A stretch of 64,000 nt of DNA from assembly GCA_037974965.1 (NCBI GenBank), contig JBBPFI010000013.1, forward strand, positions 1,014,889-1,078,888, read 5' to 3'. Each line of letters begins with the position of its first letter. Position 1 is the first letter of the stretch. Source of the stretch: Dacryopinax spathularia (taxonomy: Eukaryota; Basidiomycota; Dacrymycetes; Dacrymycetales; Dacrymycetaceae). Below the pieces are notes generated by a model that worked only from the letters and a program-made list of their open reading frames with translations, did not search any database and had not been told where the DNA came from. Made by a program: the position numbers and the translations under genes. Below, piece after piece: positions 35,370 to 46,982 of the stretch.

Positions 35370-35565
35370 CCCTTTCCGCGATTTCCTTTCCCACCAAGCG
35401 ATTTCCTTTCCCACCAAGGGATTTCCTTTCCCACCAAAACTCAGGGACCCTGACGCGAGTTCCTTTCCCACCAAGCGATTTCCTTTCCCACCAAAACTCA
35501 GGGACCCTGACGCAAGTTCCTTTCCCACCAAGCGATTTCCTTTCCCAGCAAGCGAGTCCCTCACA
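35370..35565. repeat. A-family spacer repeat downstream of cassette A
   Basis: This is a repeated word CGATTTCCTTTCCCACCAAG with intervening AACTCAGGGACCCTGACGC, about five copies. It shares TTTCCTTTCCCAC with the repeat at 25735. It lies in the spacer 35357-35660 between the coiled-coil gene and the next plus-strand gene. Confidence 0.9.
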
Positions 35566-35660
35566 GCGGGCCCAAAAGTTGCGTCCGAAGGGCGAGCTCA
35601 ACATCATGCGGCAGGTCCTGTGGTGGCTTTTCTCTCTTCTATCACCTCGAAAACCGCGCC

Positions 35661-36994
35661 ATGGGTTGGACTCTAACAGACCTGGAGCGTGATTACCCAA
35701 AGCTTTACCACACACTCAAACTCTGGCATGGTCGCGAGGATCACAACAAGTTGCGGGGCTTGTTCGAGGCAGATGGCCCGGTCAAGGTCAGCCACTTTCA
35801 TCCGCACGGGACGCGTTCACAGCTGACTTCTGGCGGCACACAAGCCTAAGACATTAGGACAGGCGATCGTGGTGGGTGATTATTCATTCGACGCTTGGGA
35901 ACTCCCGAGGGCTGAGAACCATGGTAGGAAATCTGGGCGGTGTCTCCACCCGTCCAATCTGCCATTCCTGCGGTATGGCGATCGGTCTTGGGGGAGATAT
36001 CTGCCGATTGGAAAACGAAGATCGAGCGTTGGGTCGATATTGACCAGGCTCTGCAAGAAGCGATGAATGAAAAGTTCCGTCGGCCTGCTAAAAAGGCGAG
36101 GAGACCCACAGTCAAGCCGACGCAGAGTGTGGGGATGGTTGGGGGTGACGTTGGGAAAGAGAGCGGTGGAGCGGGGAACCAGAAGGAGAGCGTTGGATCA
36201 GGCGATCCGAAGGAGAGCGTTGGAGCAGGCGATCCGAAGGAGAACACCGGGGGTGATAAGGGTGAGTGCCGCGACCTTTCAAGAGTGGAACTTGCACTCA
36301 TGATTTGCCAAGAAGAGGCAGTCATCGAGGTGGATGATCTCGACGCGAACGGGGCTAGGTCAGTCAAGCCGACGCAGAGTGTGAGGATGGTTGGGGGTGA
36401 CGTTGGGAAAGAGAGCGGTGGAGCGGGGAACCAGAAGGAAAGCGTTGGAGCAGGCGATCCAAAGGAGAGCGGTGGAGCAGGCGATCCAAAGGAGAGCGGT
36501 GTAGCGGGCGATCCGATGGAGAACACCGGGGGTGATAAGGGTGAGTGCCGCGTCCTTTCAAGACTGGATCTTTGCGCTCAGGATTTGCCGAGAAGACGCA
36601 GTCATCGAGGTGGATGATCTCGACGCGAACGGGGCTAGGTCCGTGGTCGTCAAGGAGATCAGCAAGCAAGGTCCGTATTCCATGGTGTCGGGATCAGGAT
36701 TCGGTCTGACGACGATCCACAGAAGCCTCTGATTTGCGGAGACTGTCTGCCCAGCTGCACGAGGCGCTTGAAGAGCACAAATTGTTGGCTGCTGAGCGAA
36801 TGGAGATCGCCTCAAGGGCACAACAGATGTACGTGGAACTGGCAAAGCTGCTGCCCAAGTGGCGACATGCGGACGACCTCCTCCAGGAGCAAGCGGCGAA
36901 GCTTCGGGAGTTGCAAGCCTTGATCCAGAAGGTGTTCAGCGATTTGGGTACACAGGGGGGCGTGGGAGAAGATGACGAGGATGTAGCCATGTAA
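35661..36994 (+). CDS. Unknown repeat-containing protein
   Basis: ATG 35661 (MGWTLTDLERDYPKLYHTLK). The frame breaks near 35790 and 35925 imply introns, then VWRSVLGEISADWKTKIERW and two duplicated Gly/Lys/Glu-rich segments follow. The last exons read VIEVDDLDANGARS and a helical end (LRRLSAQLHEALEEHKLLAA ... ADDLLQEQAAKLRELQALIQ) finishing at 36994. I do not recognise it. The duplicated DNA includes both exon-like and intron-like parts (GTGAGTGCC donors recur), so the gene has grown by duplication of an exon-intron unit. It lies just outside cassette A and shares the same strand. Confidence 0.45.
36112..36640 (+). repeat. Two tandem ~250-base exon-intron units
   Basis: The segment from AAGCCGACGCAGAGTGTG (about 36114) recurs from about 36366 with few changes, including the internal GATCCGAAGGAGAGC sub-repeat and the donor-like GTGAGTGCCGC (36261, 36541). 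The sub-repeat is 24 bases (GDPKESVGA). It belongs to the gene at 35661. Confidence 0.85.
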
Positions 36995-37208
36995 GGCAAT
37001 CACACGGCCTGGCGATCGGAATGAATCATGATGATCCTCAGAACGAGCTTGATCGGCTGAGAAGCCTTTTGAGCCGATCCTTGCCTATTCGAATTGCTTC
37101 TCTGGGTGATGTTCCCTATGCCAAGCAAGAACGCGTGCCTAACGTTTTCATATTTAAGGGGACACGCGTGAGTGGACTCTGCGCTTGTCTGAGCGCCCGG
37201 ATATCACC

Positions 37209-38744
37209 ATGCCCCCCCATCCTATTGCAGTCATCGAGGAGCTCGTGGAAGCGATCTTTCGTCAAGTGAACCCCGGGGCGCGACTGTCCGTGTACTCCAC
37301 ATTTGCGTTGGTTTGCACGGCGTGGTGCCGAATCGTGAGGCCGTTGCAATTCGAGTGGGCTGGGCTGTGGAGAAGCGATGTGCTCTATTTGCACCTGACA
37401 GAGGTGAAGAGGCTGGTGAGTAAACGTCGCCTTCCCGCAGCCGTCCCTTGCTCACACCCTACCGTATAGCAGGGGACCTGGGGACGGGGCATATATCCTT
37501 CCGAACGGTTTCGCTATCTGGTGCAGCAGGCACGTGGTTTGTCGGTCGATGGTGACGAAGACCCAGCGTTGGAGCTGCTCGGCATGTGCTCCCTCGTACC
37601 TCATGGCATGGCCAACGTTCGCCTGTTCCAAGCGCGGCTGTCGGGCGAGGCCACGCTGGCAGCGCTACAGGCCGTTCTGCCCCGCCTTACTCGCCTGCAC
37701 ACCCTCGACCTCGACGTATGGTATCCCATCACCGGGTTCCACCTTGACAATCCTCTCCCCGTCCGCACGCTGCTACTCCACACCACTTCCCCGATGCCCT
37801 GGCAGGGCACACTGACGATCTTGGAGACGTACATGCCCGCCCTTGTAGCCGTCGATCTACTGGACCCGCCGCTGGCCGAAATCGAAGGCGAACTCGGCCG
37901 CGAGCGATGGAGCAGTGTCTCCATCTGTCGCCGCGATAACTTTTACTGCCCCCTCGTCGGCGGGATGTGGTCGACCCTGAAGCAGTTGCAGATTGGGCCA
38001 TGCGATCGAGAAGGGGTAATCATGACGCTGGCTTGCTTCGACTCTAGTCCCCTGCTTGAGTCGCTCACGATCATGGTGCTCGACATGGTGGACGAGGAGA
38101 TCGGAGACGACGAGGAGACCCGGCTGTGGCAGCCGCTATTCCAAGCGATCGCTCGGCACCAGCGTTTACAGGAACTGCTGGTATCTATCTCGACCAGCTT
38201 GGCGGCGCGTGACCTGACGGGCCAAGACCTCCTTCCTCTTGTGGCCTTGGGAGAGATGCGATGCTTCATGTTTGGCTTCGCAATCTCAGGTACCAACCCA
38301 GGCACAGTTGCGATGGGTCTGGCAGCGTGGGACGCGCTGCTGGCCGCGTGGCCCGCTCTCTACGAGCTGGCGATTTGTTGGCCGACGCGATCCCATGCAG
38401 CCCACACCGCGACCATTTTTGGCGTCACCCTGGAGATCATCCCCATCCTGATTGAGCGGGCAACAAGGCTGGCAAGGCTCGAGCTGGTCGTGTGCGACGA
38501 CGGGCTCCTTTGGACCGACGTCGAGCCTGTCGAGCGGTCCGTCATCATCCGCTTGCGCACTGGATCAGCCATATCTCATTGGTCGGCCCAAGCGATCGTG
38601 TGGGCCTTTTGGCCGAATGCCGCGGTGTACTCTGATCCCTTGTTCGAAGAAAAACCGGGCAAGCAATACCAGAACAAACTTCAGAGGAAGGTGACGGCCG
38701 GGCTGCTGAGGGTCAGTGCCTGGCATGTATTTATAGAAGACTGA
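37209..38744 (+). CDS. F-box-like protein
   Basis: ATG 37209 (MPPHPIAVIEELVEAIFRQV) begins an F-box-like helix pair (VIEELVEAIFRQVNP, then YSTFALVCTAWCRIVRPLQF). An intron of about 60 bases near 37413-37470 (GTGAGTAAACG...TATAG) leads to a long exon with weak Leu-rich repeats (LTRLHTLDLDVW, LPVRTLLLHTT, LKQLQIGPCDR, LLESLTIMVL), ending at 38744. The likely role is a substrate adaptor of an SCF ubiquitin ligase, target unknown. It lies between the two cassettes and is more divergent from the two F-box genes on the left than those are from each other. Confidence 0.65.
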
Positions 38745-38804
38745 CGGTCCGTAGACAACAACCAAGTGTAGTCGCTAATAGTATTAGCTAGTGTCCTCGA
38801 TTTC

Positions 38805-39250
38805 AATAATGATGTCCTTCCGCGCGGGCGAGGTTTTCCTTTGCGCCTAAATTGGTCCCTTGCCGCAGCCATGGTTTTCCTTTCCCCTAAATTCGTCCCT
38901 TGCTTCGCCCGTCCGTCTTCCTTCCACACCAAAATCGGTCCCTTGCTCGTGGATTGTTTGCCTTCCACACCAAAATTGGTCCCTTCCTCACGGAATGTTT
39001 TCCTTCCCCTCTCAATGGGTCCCTTGCTCGCGGGAATAGTTTTCCTTCCACCGCGAAATGGGTCCCTGACTCGCCCCGATTGTTTTCCTTTCCCTCTAAT
39101 TTGGTCCCTTACTCGCGGCAATAGTTCTCCTTTCTATCTAGAGTGGTCCCTTCCTGGCGACAATGGTTTTCCTTTCCCTACAACAGGCCTCCCCTTTCTC
39201 ACTCCCACTGTTTCCCTTTCACACCAAAATGAATCTCTCACCGCAAATAC
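38805..39250. repeat. A-family spacer repeat, long degenerate array
   Basis: About seven to nine imperfect units of roughly 55-60 bases contain TTTTCCTTTCCC or TTTTCCTTCC and TTGGTCCCTT with GCTCGCG. It fills the spacer downstream of the F-box-like gene. It is the right-most block of the A family. Confidence 0.85.
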
Positions 39251-39511
39251 TGGCCCTCCAATAAGCCCCCAATGAGCCCGTTACTCACTGCCAAGGATTT
39301 CCCTGTTCACGAAGCTCTCTTTAGCGATGCAGGGACTTTGATTAACGTGAATGCGTACGGCAGGTATACAATGATCGTATGGAAAATACATGCTACAGGG
39401 TGTTCATGGTTGATCTAGCATAGTGCGAGTCGGTGAGATGTGGTATCGTGAATCAGGCAAGCATCATCCTTGTCATCGATGACCTCTCGTCAGGCATGGC
39501 TCAGGTGGAAT

Positions 39512-39892
39512 TCACGGTGTTGCAGGGAGTATGTCGAGTGCGACCGGCTCGTGCTCGGGTTCCGAGTCGTCATCCGAGTCGCCATCGGAGGGCATAAGTG
39601 GAGCCCATCCGTCTTCGGTCTCGGGGTGGTGGGTGAGGTTGACGGGCTCGTCATCCGAGTCGCCATCGGAGGGCATAAGTGGCGCCCATCCGTCTTCGGT
39701 CTCGGGGTGGTGGGTGGGGTTGACGGGCTCGTCATCCGAGTCGCAATCGGAGGGCATAAGTGGCGCCCATCCGTCTTCGGTCTCGGGGTGGTTGGTTCGG
39801 ACGACGGGCTCTTCATCCGACTCGCAATCGGAGGGCACAGGTGGCGCCCATCCGTCTTCGGTCTCGGGGTCATCCTACAGGGGTCTATGGGT
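39512..39892 (-). CDS. Acidic 27-residue-repeat ORF, possibly part of a gene
   Basis: The minus frame reads four copies of a 27-residue unit (MPSDCDSDDEPVNPTHHPET then EDGWAPL), ending VALDILPATP-stop at 39512. An acceptor-like CCCTGTAG just upstream (about 39880 on the plus strand) would start the exon, but I cannot find a convincing first exon. The DNA period is 81 bases, a multiple of three, and substitutions keep the frame, which argues for coding. No domain is known. Confidence 0.35.
39569..39880. repeat. 81-base minisatellite, about four copies
   Basis: Units begin GTCATCCGAGTCGCCATCGG at 39569 and 39650, with close variants at 39731 and 39812 (first bases TTCATCCGACTC). The spacing is exactly 81 bases. 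The first two units are the most alike. Confidence 0.95.
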
Positions 39893-39964
39893 GAGTACGG
39901 ATAGGGGTTGAGGGTAGGGTACGCCGAAAATGCGGCCCGAAACCTCCCTATCTCCCTATCTGTA

Positions 39965-40215
39965 ACACCCATCACCTCCCCGCAGGCGAGCTCGTGATGG
40001 GTTGGCACGCATTTTGAACCCATCACGAGCTCGCGCGCGAGGAGGTGATGGAAAAACGCTTACGAACCCATCACCTCCTCGCGCGCGAGCTCGTGATGGG
40101 TTCAAACGCGTGCCAACCCATCACGAGCTCGCGCGCGAGCTCGTGAAGGGGCTGTGCTAAGCGAAAAAGCGGCCCAACCCATCACGAGCTCGCCTGCAAG
40201 CTCGTGATGGGTTGG
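39965..40215. repeat. Nested palindrome array
   Basis: Five near-perfect palindromes (about 39967-40001, 40017-40051, 40068-40102, 40114-40148, 40175-40212) are each of the form CCCATCACGAGCTCG ... CGAGCTCGTGATGGG, some with CTCC arms in place of GAGCTCG. Spacers are also mutually inverted: TTGGCACGCATTTTGAA against TTCAAACGCGTGCCAA. The array therefore forms a larger inverted repeat centred near 40059. The stretch 40216-40445 that follows has an AT-rich segment and no gene. Confidence 0.9.
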
Positions 40216-40445
40216 CACGCGTCATTCGTTAGGCGCACGCTGCAATGCTCGCAGCACATCCACCATCCCCGTAACCCCTCTCTTGCATCTCCGTTGCACC
40301 GTATCGTCCTCTGCCTCTTTCCAAGGCCCCCCTGGGCCACCTACAGCGTAATATACATATAATACATTATAATACAAGGTATCCTTTCTTTATATACAGC
40401 CTCTACGTTTATTTCGTTGTGCTCCCTTTATCCGCTCCTGACTTA

Positions 40446-43400
40446 GACTCCACGCGGGTTCAGCTCGAGCCGGGACGAGTGCATGCTGCGTGTCAGATTA
40501 CGCAACATCTCCTGCGTCATCGGGGCATGCCGTTGCTGCACTGTCGCCCTCTTGTCCGGGCTTGCGCCCGTATTGCGCTGTGCGGGACGCTGCAACATAC
40601 CTGTAGCTTCCCAGTGCGCAATGTCTGCATCCGACCAGATATGCCGTAGCCCTTCTTTGTGCTGTCCTCGTTCCCAGCAGTCCTTGATCTCCCTCCAGAG
40701 CGCTTCGATCCGGCTATGCTTGGCCATTCGCCAGTATTGGATGCCGTTCGTTTGGCGCTGGCGTGGACCACGCTTACCCAGCATATCCTTGTGTGGGCTG
40801 AGGACGGTGTAGAAGCCCCAGGATGCGAACAGACCCCAATGCAAGGCATGGTTCGCTGCGGTCATTAGCAGAGCATCCATCCCGTATCCAGTCACACTCA
40901 CAGGTCTTTGTCTTCATCATCGCATCTGTCACCCCCCAATGTGTCGCAAGCTCCTCCTGCTGATCGTAGAGCATGTACATCAGCCAGGCGATGAACGAGG
41001 CGGCCACGATCCCCACGTGGGTTGTCCCTGCGGCACGCTCTGGCACCAGCATTACCATGTTCTTCACCACGTTGCGTGCATCCTCGACCGTGTTGAGACG
41101 TGCGTTTGGGTTGGACGCCATGTATCGGTATCGTGGGTGGATCTTGCAGAGCAGCGTGGCACAGAATAGGATGTACTGGTGCAGGTCGGTTTCGATCCGC
41201 TCCTCGAAGAGCGCACGGAGGTGCTCGAATGCCGGTCGATACTGCGCACCTGTCGCCCCACGCCCCCCGCCCTTGCAGAGCTCTTCAAAGCCGTTGTTCA
41301 TCTCCTCGGACAGGTCCCTGCGGAAGGTTGGAATCGACCAGAGCGTTGGCGGGAGCTGAGCTTTCCAGGCGTGCGGCCGGGGGTTGACACGGTCGCGTTC
41401 AGCCTGGATCTGCATCGTCACGTACTCGTCCTCATCCGCAGGCACATAGCGGCCGGACCGGGCCTGCCGGGGGTTGTCATCGACCACGTGGATCCAGTGA
41501 AGCGCACTGGCCCAGAGACCGCGCCGACCAGCCCAAGGCACAATGTTCAGCCTTGACGCCCTGAGCACATGGCACATGGCGTCCCGTAACCAGCCGATCA
41601 CTTGCTCGTGCAGCTCGGCCGGCGTGCCACGGGTCAAATGCCTGATCGCAGTCTGCAGGACGGACAGGGTGAGCATACGGCGCTTACCAAAGAAAGGAGA
41701 TCCCATCGCCCTCTTCCCCCGCGCCATCTTCAGCATCAGATCGACAAGGTCCACTGTCGATATGGTCGCACGCTGGACAGAGAGAGGGAACGCTGGGACG
41801 AGGTCTTCTGTGCCGAGCATGCGCGTGATGTACGTATACCCGTTGGTGGCATCGAGGGGCATTCCTTCGGCCTTCCATTCGTTGATGGCGCGCTCTCGTC
41901 GGTCGATCACCTGGCTGACCAATGCATGGCGTTCTCCGGCACGCCAGAGCGACATTCGACTGGTGCTCACAAGCAGGCCTGCAGCTGAAAGGGCGTTCTC
42001 CTGGATCTCCTGCCGGTACGCCTCGATGATCTGCTGCGCTGCTGCCTGGCGAAGGGCGGAGCCGCTGCCATTCCCTTGCTCTGCAAGCATGTCGAGGCGC
42101 CACTCGAGCTCGAAACGGCGACGATAGGCCAGGCCGGCCTCCTTACCAAAGTGTGCCGTGATCGCACTTACCGCTACGGATGCACGCAGCCCGCCCTGAA
42201 TGGGCCGTGGCCATGCGCTGGGCACAAGCTGGCCTTGCGGCCCTCCCGCCCAGAACGACTTGAGCATGGTCGGCACACCGTTCTCACGGATCGAAGACCA
42301 CAGGCCCGCAGCACGGTAGACAGGCCCTGAGATCGTGCGCATGTCCCCCGTCTGGGCCAGCGCAATGTTCCGGAGGCAGATTGCGATGCCCTCGATGAGA
42401 TACCAGGGACAAGGACGTGTCCCGTTGTTGGTGATCGTCATCGCATCCTTCCACACACGGCGCGCTCTCACCGTCCAGAACCATGCCGCATCCAGAAGCA
42501 GGTTTGGATAGACCTGTGCGTGATGTCAGAGGTTGCGCTGGATGCTGCATGAAGCGTACGGAAGGCCTGAGCACAAGCAGCGATGCCCGGAACTGCGCTG
42601 AGGGCAGACCCGAATAATACACCGTTGTCATCGGCTTGAGGAGCTTGCTGACCACCCAGCTAGATCGGTCCGTTAACACACCGTGCGTGCGCGGAAAGGG
42701 AAGAGATTTACCTTCCGCTACGATGCTCAGGGGCAAGCCTGTCTGGGTGGATGACGAGCTCCATCTCCGAGCGGATCCCGAGCGATCCCTCACCTTGCCG
42801 GATGCGTGTCGCGGTCTTGTCGAAGCTTGACTGCCGATTGAGACGCTCGATCATCTCATGCACCTTGCGTTCAAACCCGCCCCCAACGCCACAGACACCC
42901 AACGCAGCGGCCTCCTGACCAAGACTGATCTCGTGCTCGTCTGTCGAGTTCCGGAAGACCTTCTTCTGTGCCGAGTAGCCCTGCCATTTGATGCACTCAA
43001 ACGGGTCAGGCCCCGCTATCTCCTCACCTTGCTCGTTTTCGCTCGGCACCATATACCGTTGGTTCAGGCGCTGGAGGACGGTGGCGAAAAAGCTTGGGAG
43101 GGTGTTCGCCTGGATGTTGCACGCATCCTTGGTGAAGCCGAGCGGATAGAACGCTGCGCCCTGGCCTCCACGTTCCCTCCCGAGAAACTCTGCCTTCATC
43201 CGGTTGTAGTCGCAGAGCACCGCACACTCTTCCCCATCCTCATCTTTCACTCTGCATGCCACTGACTCAGCGCGTCATGTCTTTACGAGCGAGCGTACTG
43301 ACCTTTGGACCATGGCGAGCGCACAGACAAAGCGGCCGATGGCCTCAAACCTGTACAAGGCGTCCCACCTCTTCTTGAAGTTGTCCCATGCCGTGCGGGT

Positions 43401-44389
43401 CTCCGAGATCGGGTTGTCCTGGCCGTACTTGAGGGTGACCGAGAAGGGCTCGTGGTTGAGAAAGAATGGATCGAGGGGCTGCATAAGGCCTGCGAAGATT
43501 TCGTAGCTGGTTGTCATGATCCGGTGCAGGTCTTCCACCTCATCCGGTGAGAGGATGACGTGACCGTGCCTGTGCGGCCATGGTGAGCGAGCGATACGGG
43601 AAGCATGCGGAGGGGTACGTACACAAGCGTGGACACATCTTCATCTCCCCAGTGCAGCATGCTCTCGGAGACGATGTTCTTGCCTGGCAGCTGGGCACAG
43701 CACCAGCAGAGGAAGCCACGGAAGTAGCGCATGCGCCTCATCCAGCGTTCCTTGCCGTCGTGATTGCCTTGCAAACGCTGCTCCCTGTGCTTGGCACGGA
43801 AGACAAGCCAGATGTGCCGTCCTTCCGATTCACCGAGATAGAAGGTAAGATGGCGGGATGGGAAGCCGATGAACTCGTGCTTGTCGAAGAGCATGCGGGT
43901 GAAGCGGCCAGCATGGAGCGTGAGATATTCGTTGAAGCTGAAGTGGGTATCGCCGGGGAAAAGGACGCCAAGGCCAGGCTCTTCAGAGATGGCACCGAAC
44001 GAGTCGAGAAAGAGGTCACGCGTCCCCCAGTCGAGCGTGGCGTACTCTGTGACCTTGTACGCTGCCGGCTCGTTGTCATCGAGGAGATTCACCTTGATCG
44101 GGAGATAGCACATGTCGGCATTGACATCATCGTGGATGCCGTTGCCGCCTGCTGCCAGGCGTTCGGACGCGCGCCTGCCTTCATGCAGGAAGGCGGGCGT
44201 CACCGTTGTGGCGATCGAGATGCCGCTCGCGTCCTTGAAGAAGTCGGTATTGGCCTGTTCTTCAGGATTGTCGTCGACCGTGTCTGCGCCTAAGTCGGCT
44301 GCTGCGCCATGAACGGGCATTTCGAAAGGGCCGTCGTCAGGCACATCGCTCCCAAACGAGTTGGTACGATGAAGGCCTAACCGCCGCAC
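40446..44389 (-). CDS. Large multi-exon protein of unknown function
   Basis: Successive open segments on the minus strand fit one gene: about 44389-43610 (FGAISEEPGLGVLFPGDTHF, ESEGRHIWLVFRAKHREQRL), 43590-43310 (DEVEDLHRIMTTSYEIFAGL), 43262-42790 (CDYNRMKAEFLGRERGGQGA), 42715-42480, 42470-40890 (long exon with IDRRERAINEWKAEGMPLDA, RLNIVPWAGRRGLWASALHW) and 40885-40446 (GMDALLMTAANHALHWGLFA). No clear ATG opens the first segment (the in-frame candidate is near 44320), so a further 5' exon is likely. The total is about 1,250 residues. No motif is recognised. It lies between the palindrome array and the B-type repeats and could be a subtelomeric or element-borne gene. Confidence 0.5.
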
Positions 44390-45040
44390 CCGGGACCAAT
44401 GGGCATTAGTCCCTGATTGCCTCCGTTTGCTCCGTCCTCTGCCAATTCCTCTGCTACCGGAAAAGGAAAAGGAGCAAAGGAAAGCTTACAGTCTTGACTA
44501 CCTTTCCTATTAGGCCGCAGCAACAATCATTAATTCCATTGTTGAGAATGGAACGATGCGCGTCGACAGGTCGGACAGGCACGGCCGCCGCGCCTAGGAC
44601 AGCCGGACCCTAGCCGTGCCTGCCGTGCCTGCCGTGCCCTCGAGCCGTCCCAGCAAGGATAACCCTCAATCCAACCCTTTTCAGCACTCTGATATCCCTT
44701 TCCTTCCCCTCAGCCCAAGCCTCCTGTACCGCCCCGCCAGCTCCAGCTTTCCCTGGAAGAATCGATAAGCAGGTTGTTGAGAAAAGAGTGTTGCAGCGTC
44801 GGACGTCCAGACACAAGACCCTAAGATGTAGTTAGCCCGGAGAAAGAGAAAGGTGTGTCTAATCCACGCACCTTAACCCTTTCCAACCCCCTCTCAACCT
44901 CACCAAACCATCAGTTCTCCCTTTCCCTCCCTTCTCCCCTTAGCCCAGTCCAATTTGAAGGTCAGATGCTTGAGAACAGGCGGAGTTGCTGTTGTACGAG
45001 GCAGTGGTTGCTGGCTGAGACTAGGACTGGACGCGCGACC
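44390..45040. other. Gene-free spacer
   Basis: No supported gene. It contains a small hairpin TTCCATT ... AATGGAA near 44532-44552 and three tandem copies of a nine-base CGTGCCTGC word at about 44615-44640. The B-family repeats begin at its right end. Confidence 0.4.
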
Positions 45041-45043
45041 AGG

Positions 45044-45200
45044 GTCTTCAGGGGGAAGGGTCCTCCTCCGTCCCCTTTCCCCGCATGACGGAGCTGCTCC
45101 CCGGGAGACGGAGGAACACGGACTTAGGGTCCCTCTCACTGTGACGGAGCTGTTTTCCCAGGGCACCGGCCGTTCTCCTCCGTGACGGAGCTGGCCCTCC
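45044..45200. repeat. B-family spacer repeat, first block
   Basis: Irregular copies of TGACGGAGCTG with ACTTAGGGTCCCTCTCACTG between them lie upstream of the gene at 45362. This is the left-most occurrence of the motif that recurs at nearly every promoter-side spacer from here to the telomere. Confidence 0.85.
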
Positions 45201-45361
45201 TCGTGGTGGCCTCGCCTTGCAGGCACGGCTCCCACGTTGTATACGGGAGCAAATGGTTCCATTGATCCCTGCCGGCGCAGCCATATCAATCCTCTTATCA
45301 TCCAACGTCCACCTCGACCAATCCCGCCAACAACCCCCACCCACCAAGCCTTGACTGCACC

Positions 45362-46545
45362 ATGTCTCATCGCAGGGTTTACGCGGACGTCGAATTCACC
45401 GAGCCCAGTCTGAGGACGAAGGTTCACTTGGATTTCCCCAACCCTCCCGATTCCAATGGCCACAAGGAGCTCGATGTCTTGATCCTGCATGCTTGCAAAG
45501 AAATGCAAGCCATACTCGACGATGTCATCCCCGACCCGTCCCTCCGGCCCAAACTTGACAACAATGTGAAGGCCGGCTTAGGTTGGTCTCGTCGTTCTCT
45601 TCGCTTTCCAGCCCACTGACCATGTGTGGGACCAGGCGGCACCACCGACCTCAACAAACCCCTGCCTCATGGTGCGCAATTCACCCTTACCTTTGGCCTC
45701 GGCAACGAGCAGAAGCCTGCCTCGTCACCTCTCCGCGATGCAATGCATGCAATGCACAGAAAGCTCGCTGAGGAAACTGCGGCTCGTCACGGGGCTGAGC
45801 TGCTCCTCCTCGATAAAACATCGCCAGGTGAGTGCACTCCCATCTACCTGCAGCCCTTTCGCTGCTAACGGACTATGCAGCGCCGACAACCAAAGCCACC
45901 AAGGCCAAGGGGAAGCCCAAGGGAACGGATGAGATCACTGCACCTCTTCCGGCCGAGCTCAGTGACCCGGCCTACGTCTTGAGCGTCTTGGAAGAGAACA
46001 CGCGGATCATGGCCGAGAACAAGAAGGTCATGGCGGAGTTCACAATGGCCTTGGCGAAGAGCAATGAGCAGGTTAAAGAGTACCAGGCGCTGTGGGCACA
46101 GCACCAGGACCAGCTCTATGCCGTTGGGATCATGGCACTGGTGCGTTGATCTTTCACCTATGCATGTCACAATGCTGAGCTTTTTGTGCAGCACCGTGAT
46201 GAGCTCGCCAAGATCCAGCGACGTGAAATCATTGGTCGTGCTCGCAAGCTGCTCATCCTTCTCCTTGGTGCCTCCCCCTTTATGTCCTGGAGCGACTTTC
46301 AGTCCCAGTACCCTCTTGAGACGGTGCTTGCGGATCAGCGCTTCAGGACGCACCAGGCCTGGAGGCATCTCCGTCGTCGTGAGCTTGAGTTCCTCTATGG
46401 CATGCATGGTGGCGACGAGACCTACAGGATGGGTAACGTCGCTGCCCACGAGTTTAGCAACCATGTGCTGCTCATAGCTGCTCGTGAGACTGAGGGTGAG
46501 CAAGCCACCTTGCTGGGCTCCCTTGTCGACCTCTTCTCCAACTAG
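45362..46545 (+). CDS. Unknown protein, paralogue 1 of a pair
   Basis: ATG 45362 (MSHRRVYADVEFTEPSLRTK). Introns near 45580-45635, 45826-45880 and 46142-46190 join four exons. The middle exon is a coiled-coil-like stretch (LSVLEENTRIMAENKKVMAE). The last exon carries REIIGRARKLLILLLGASPF, FMSWSDFQSQYPLETVLADQ and RFRTHQAWRHLRRRELEFLY, which is the part shared with the gene at 46983. I know no named family. The shared C-terminal domain of about 80 residues has a basic RRREL core and could contact nucleic acid, but that is speculation. Confidence 0.6.
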
Positions 46546-46639
46546 TTGTCTTTACCCTGTCCACGTTACCTGTTGCATGTGATACCGCCAATGATATATC
46601 TGTGTCCTGCCAATAACAGAGTGCACTCGACATGTCGGA

Positions 46640-46900
46640 CTGCACTCAGTCTAATGGAGTACACCAAGCATGACGGAGCTGATTCAATGAGGGAGTCCAC
46701 CCGCGTGACGGAGTACACCAAGCATGACGGAGCTGATTCGGTCAGGGTTCACTCCTGCATGACGGAGTATGCCTAGCATGACGGAGCTGATTCAATGAGG
46801 GAGTCCACCCGCGTGACGGAGTACACCAAGCATGACGGAGCTGATTCAATGAGGGTCCACTGCCGCGTGACGGAGTACACCCAGCATGACGGATCTCAGT
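46640..46900. repeat. B-family spacer repeat
   Basis: About eight copies of GACGGAGCTGATTC or GTGACGGAGTACACC, alternating with CATGACGGAG and AGGGAGTCCACC, fill the spacer between the two paralogous genes. The larger period is roughly 60 bases and short ORFs through it are artefacts. Confidence 0.9.
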
Positions 46901-46982
46901 CCGGATGCAAATCAGCTACCTTACTAGTACAACGTCACACAAGCACATCCTCTCCTTCGCATCTCATCTCCCCGACCCCACC

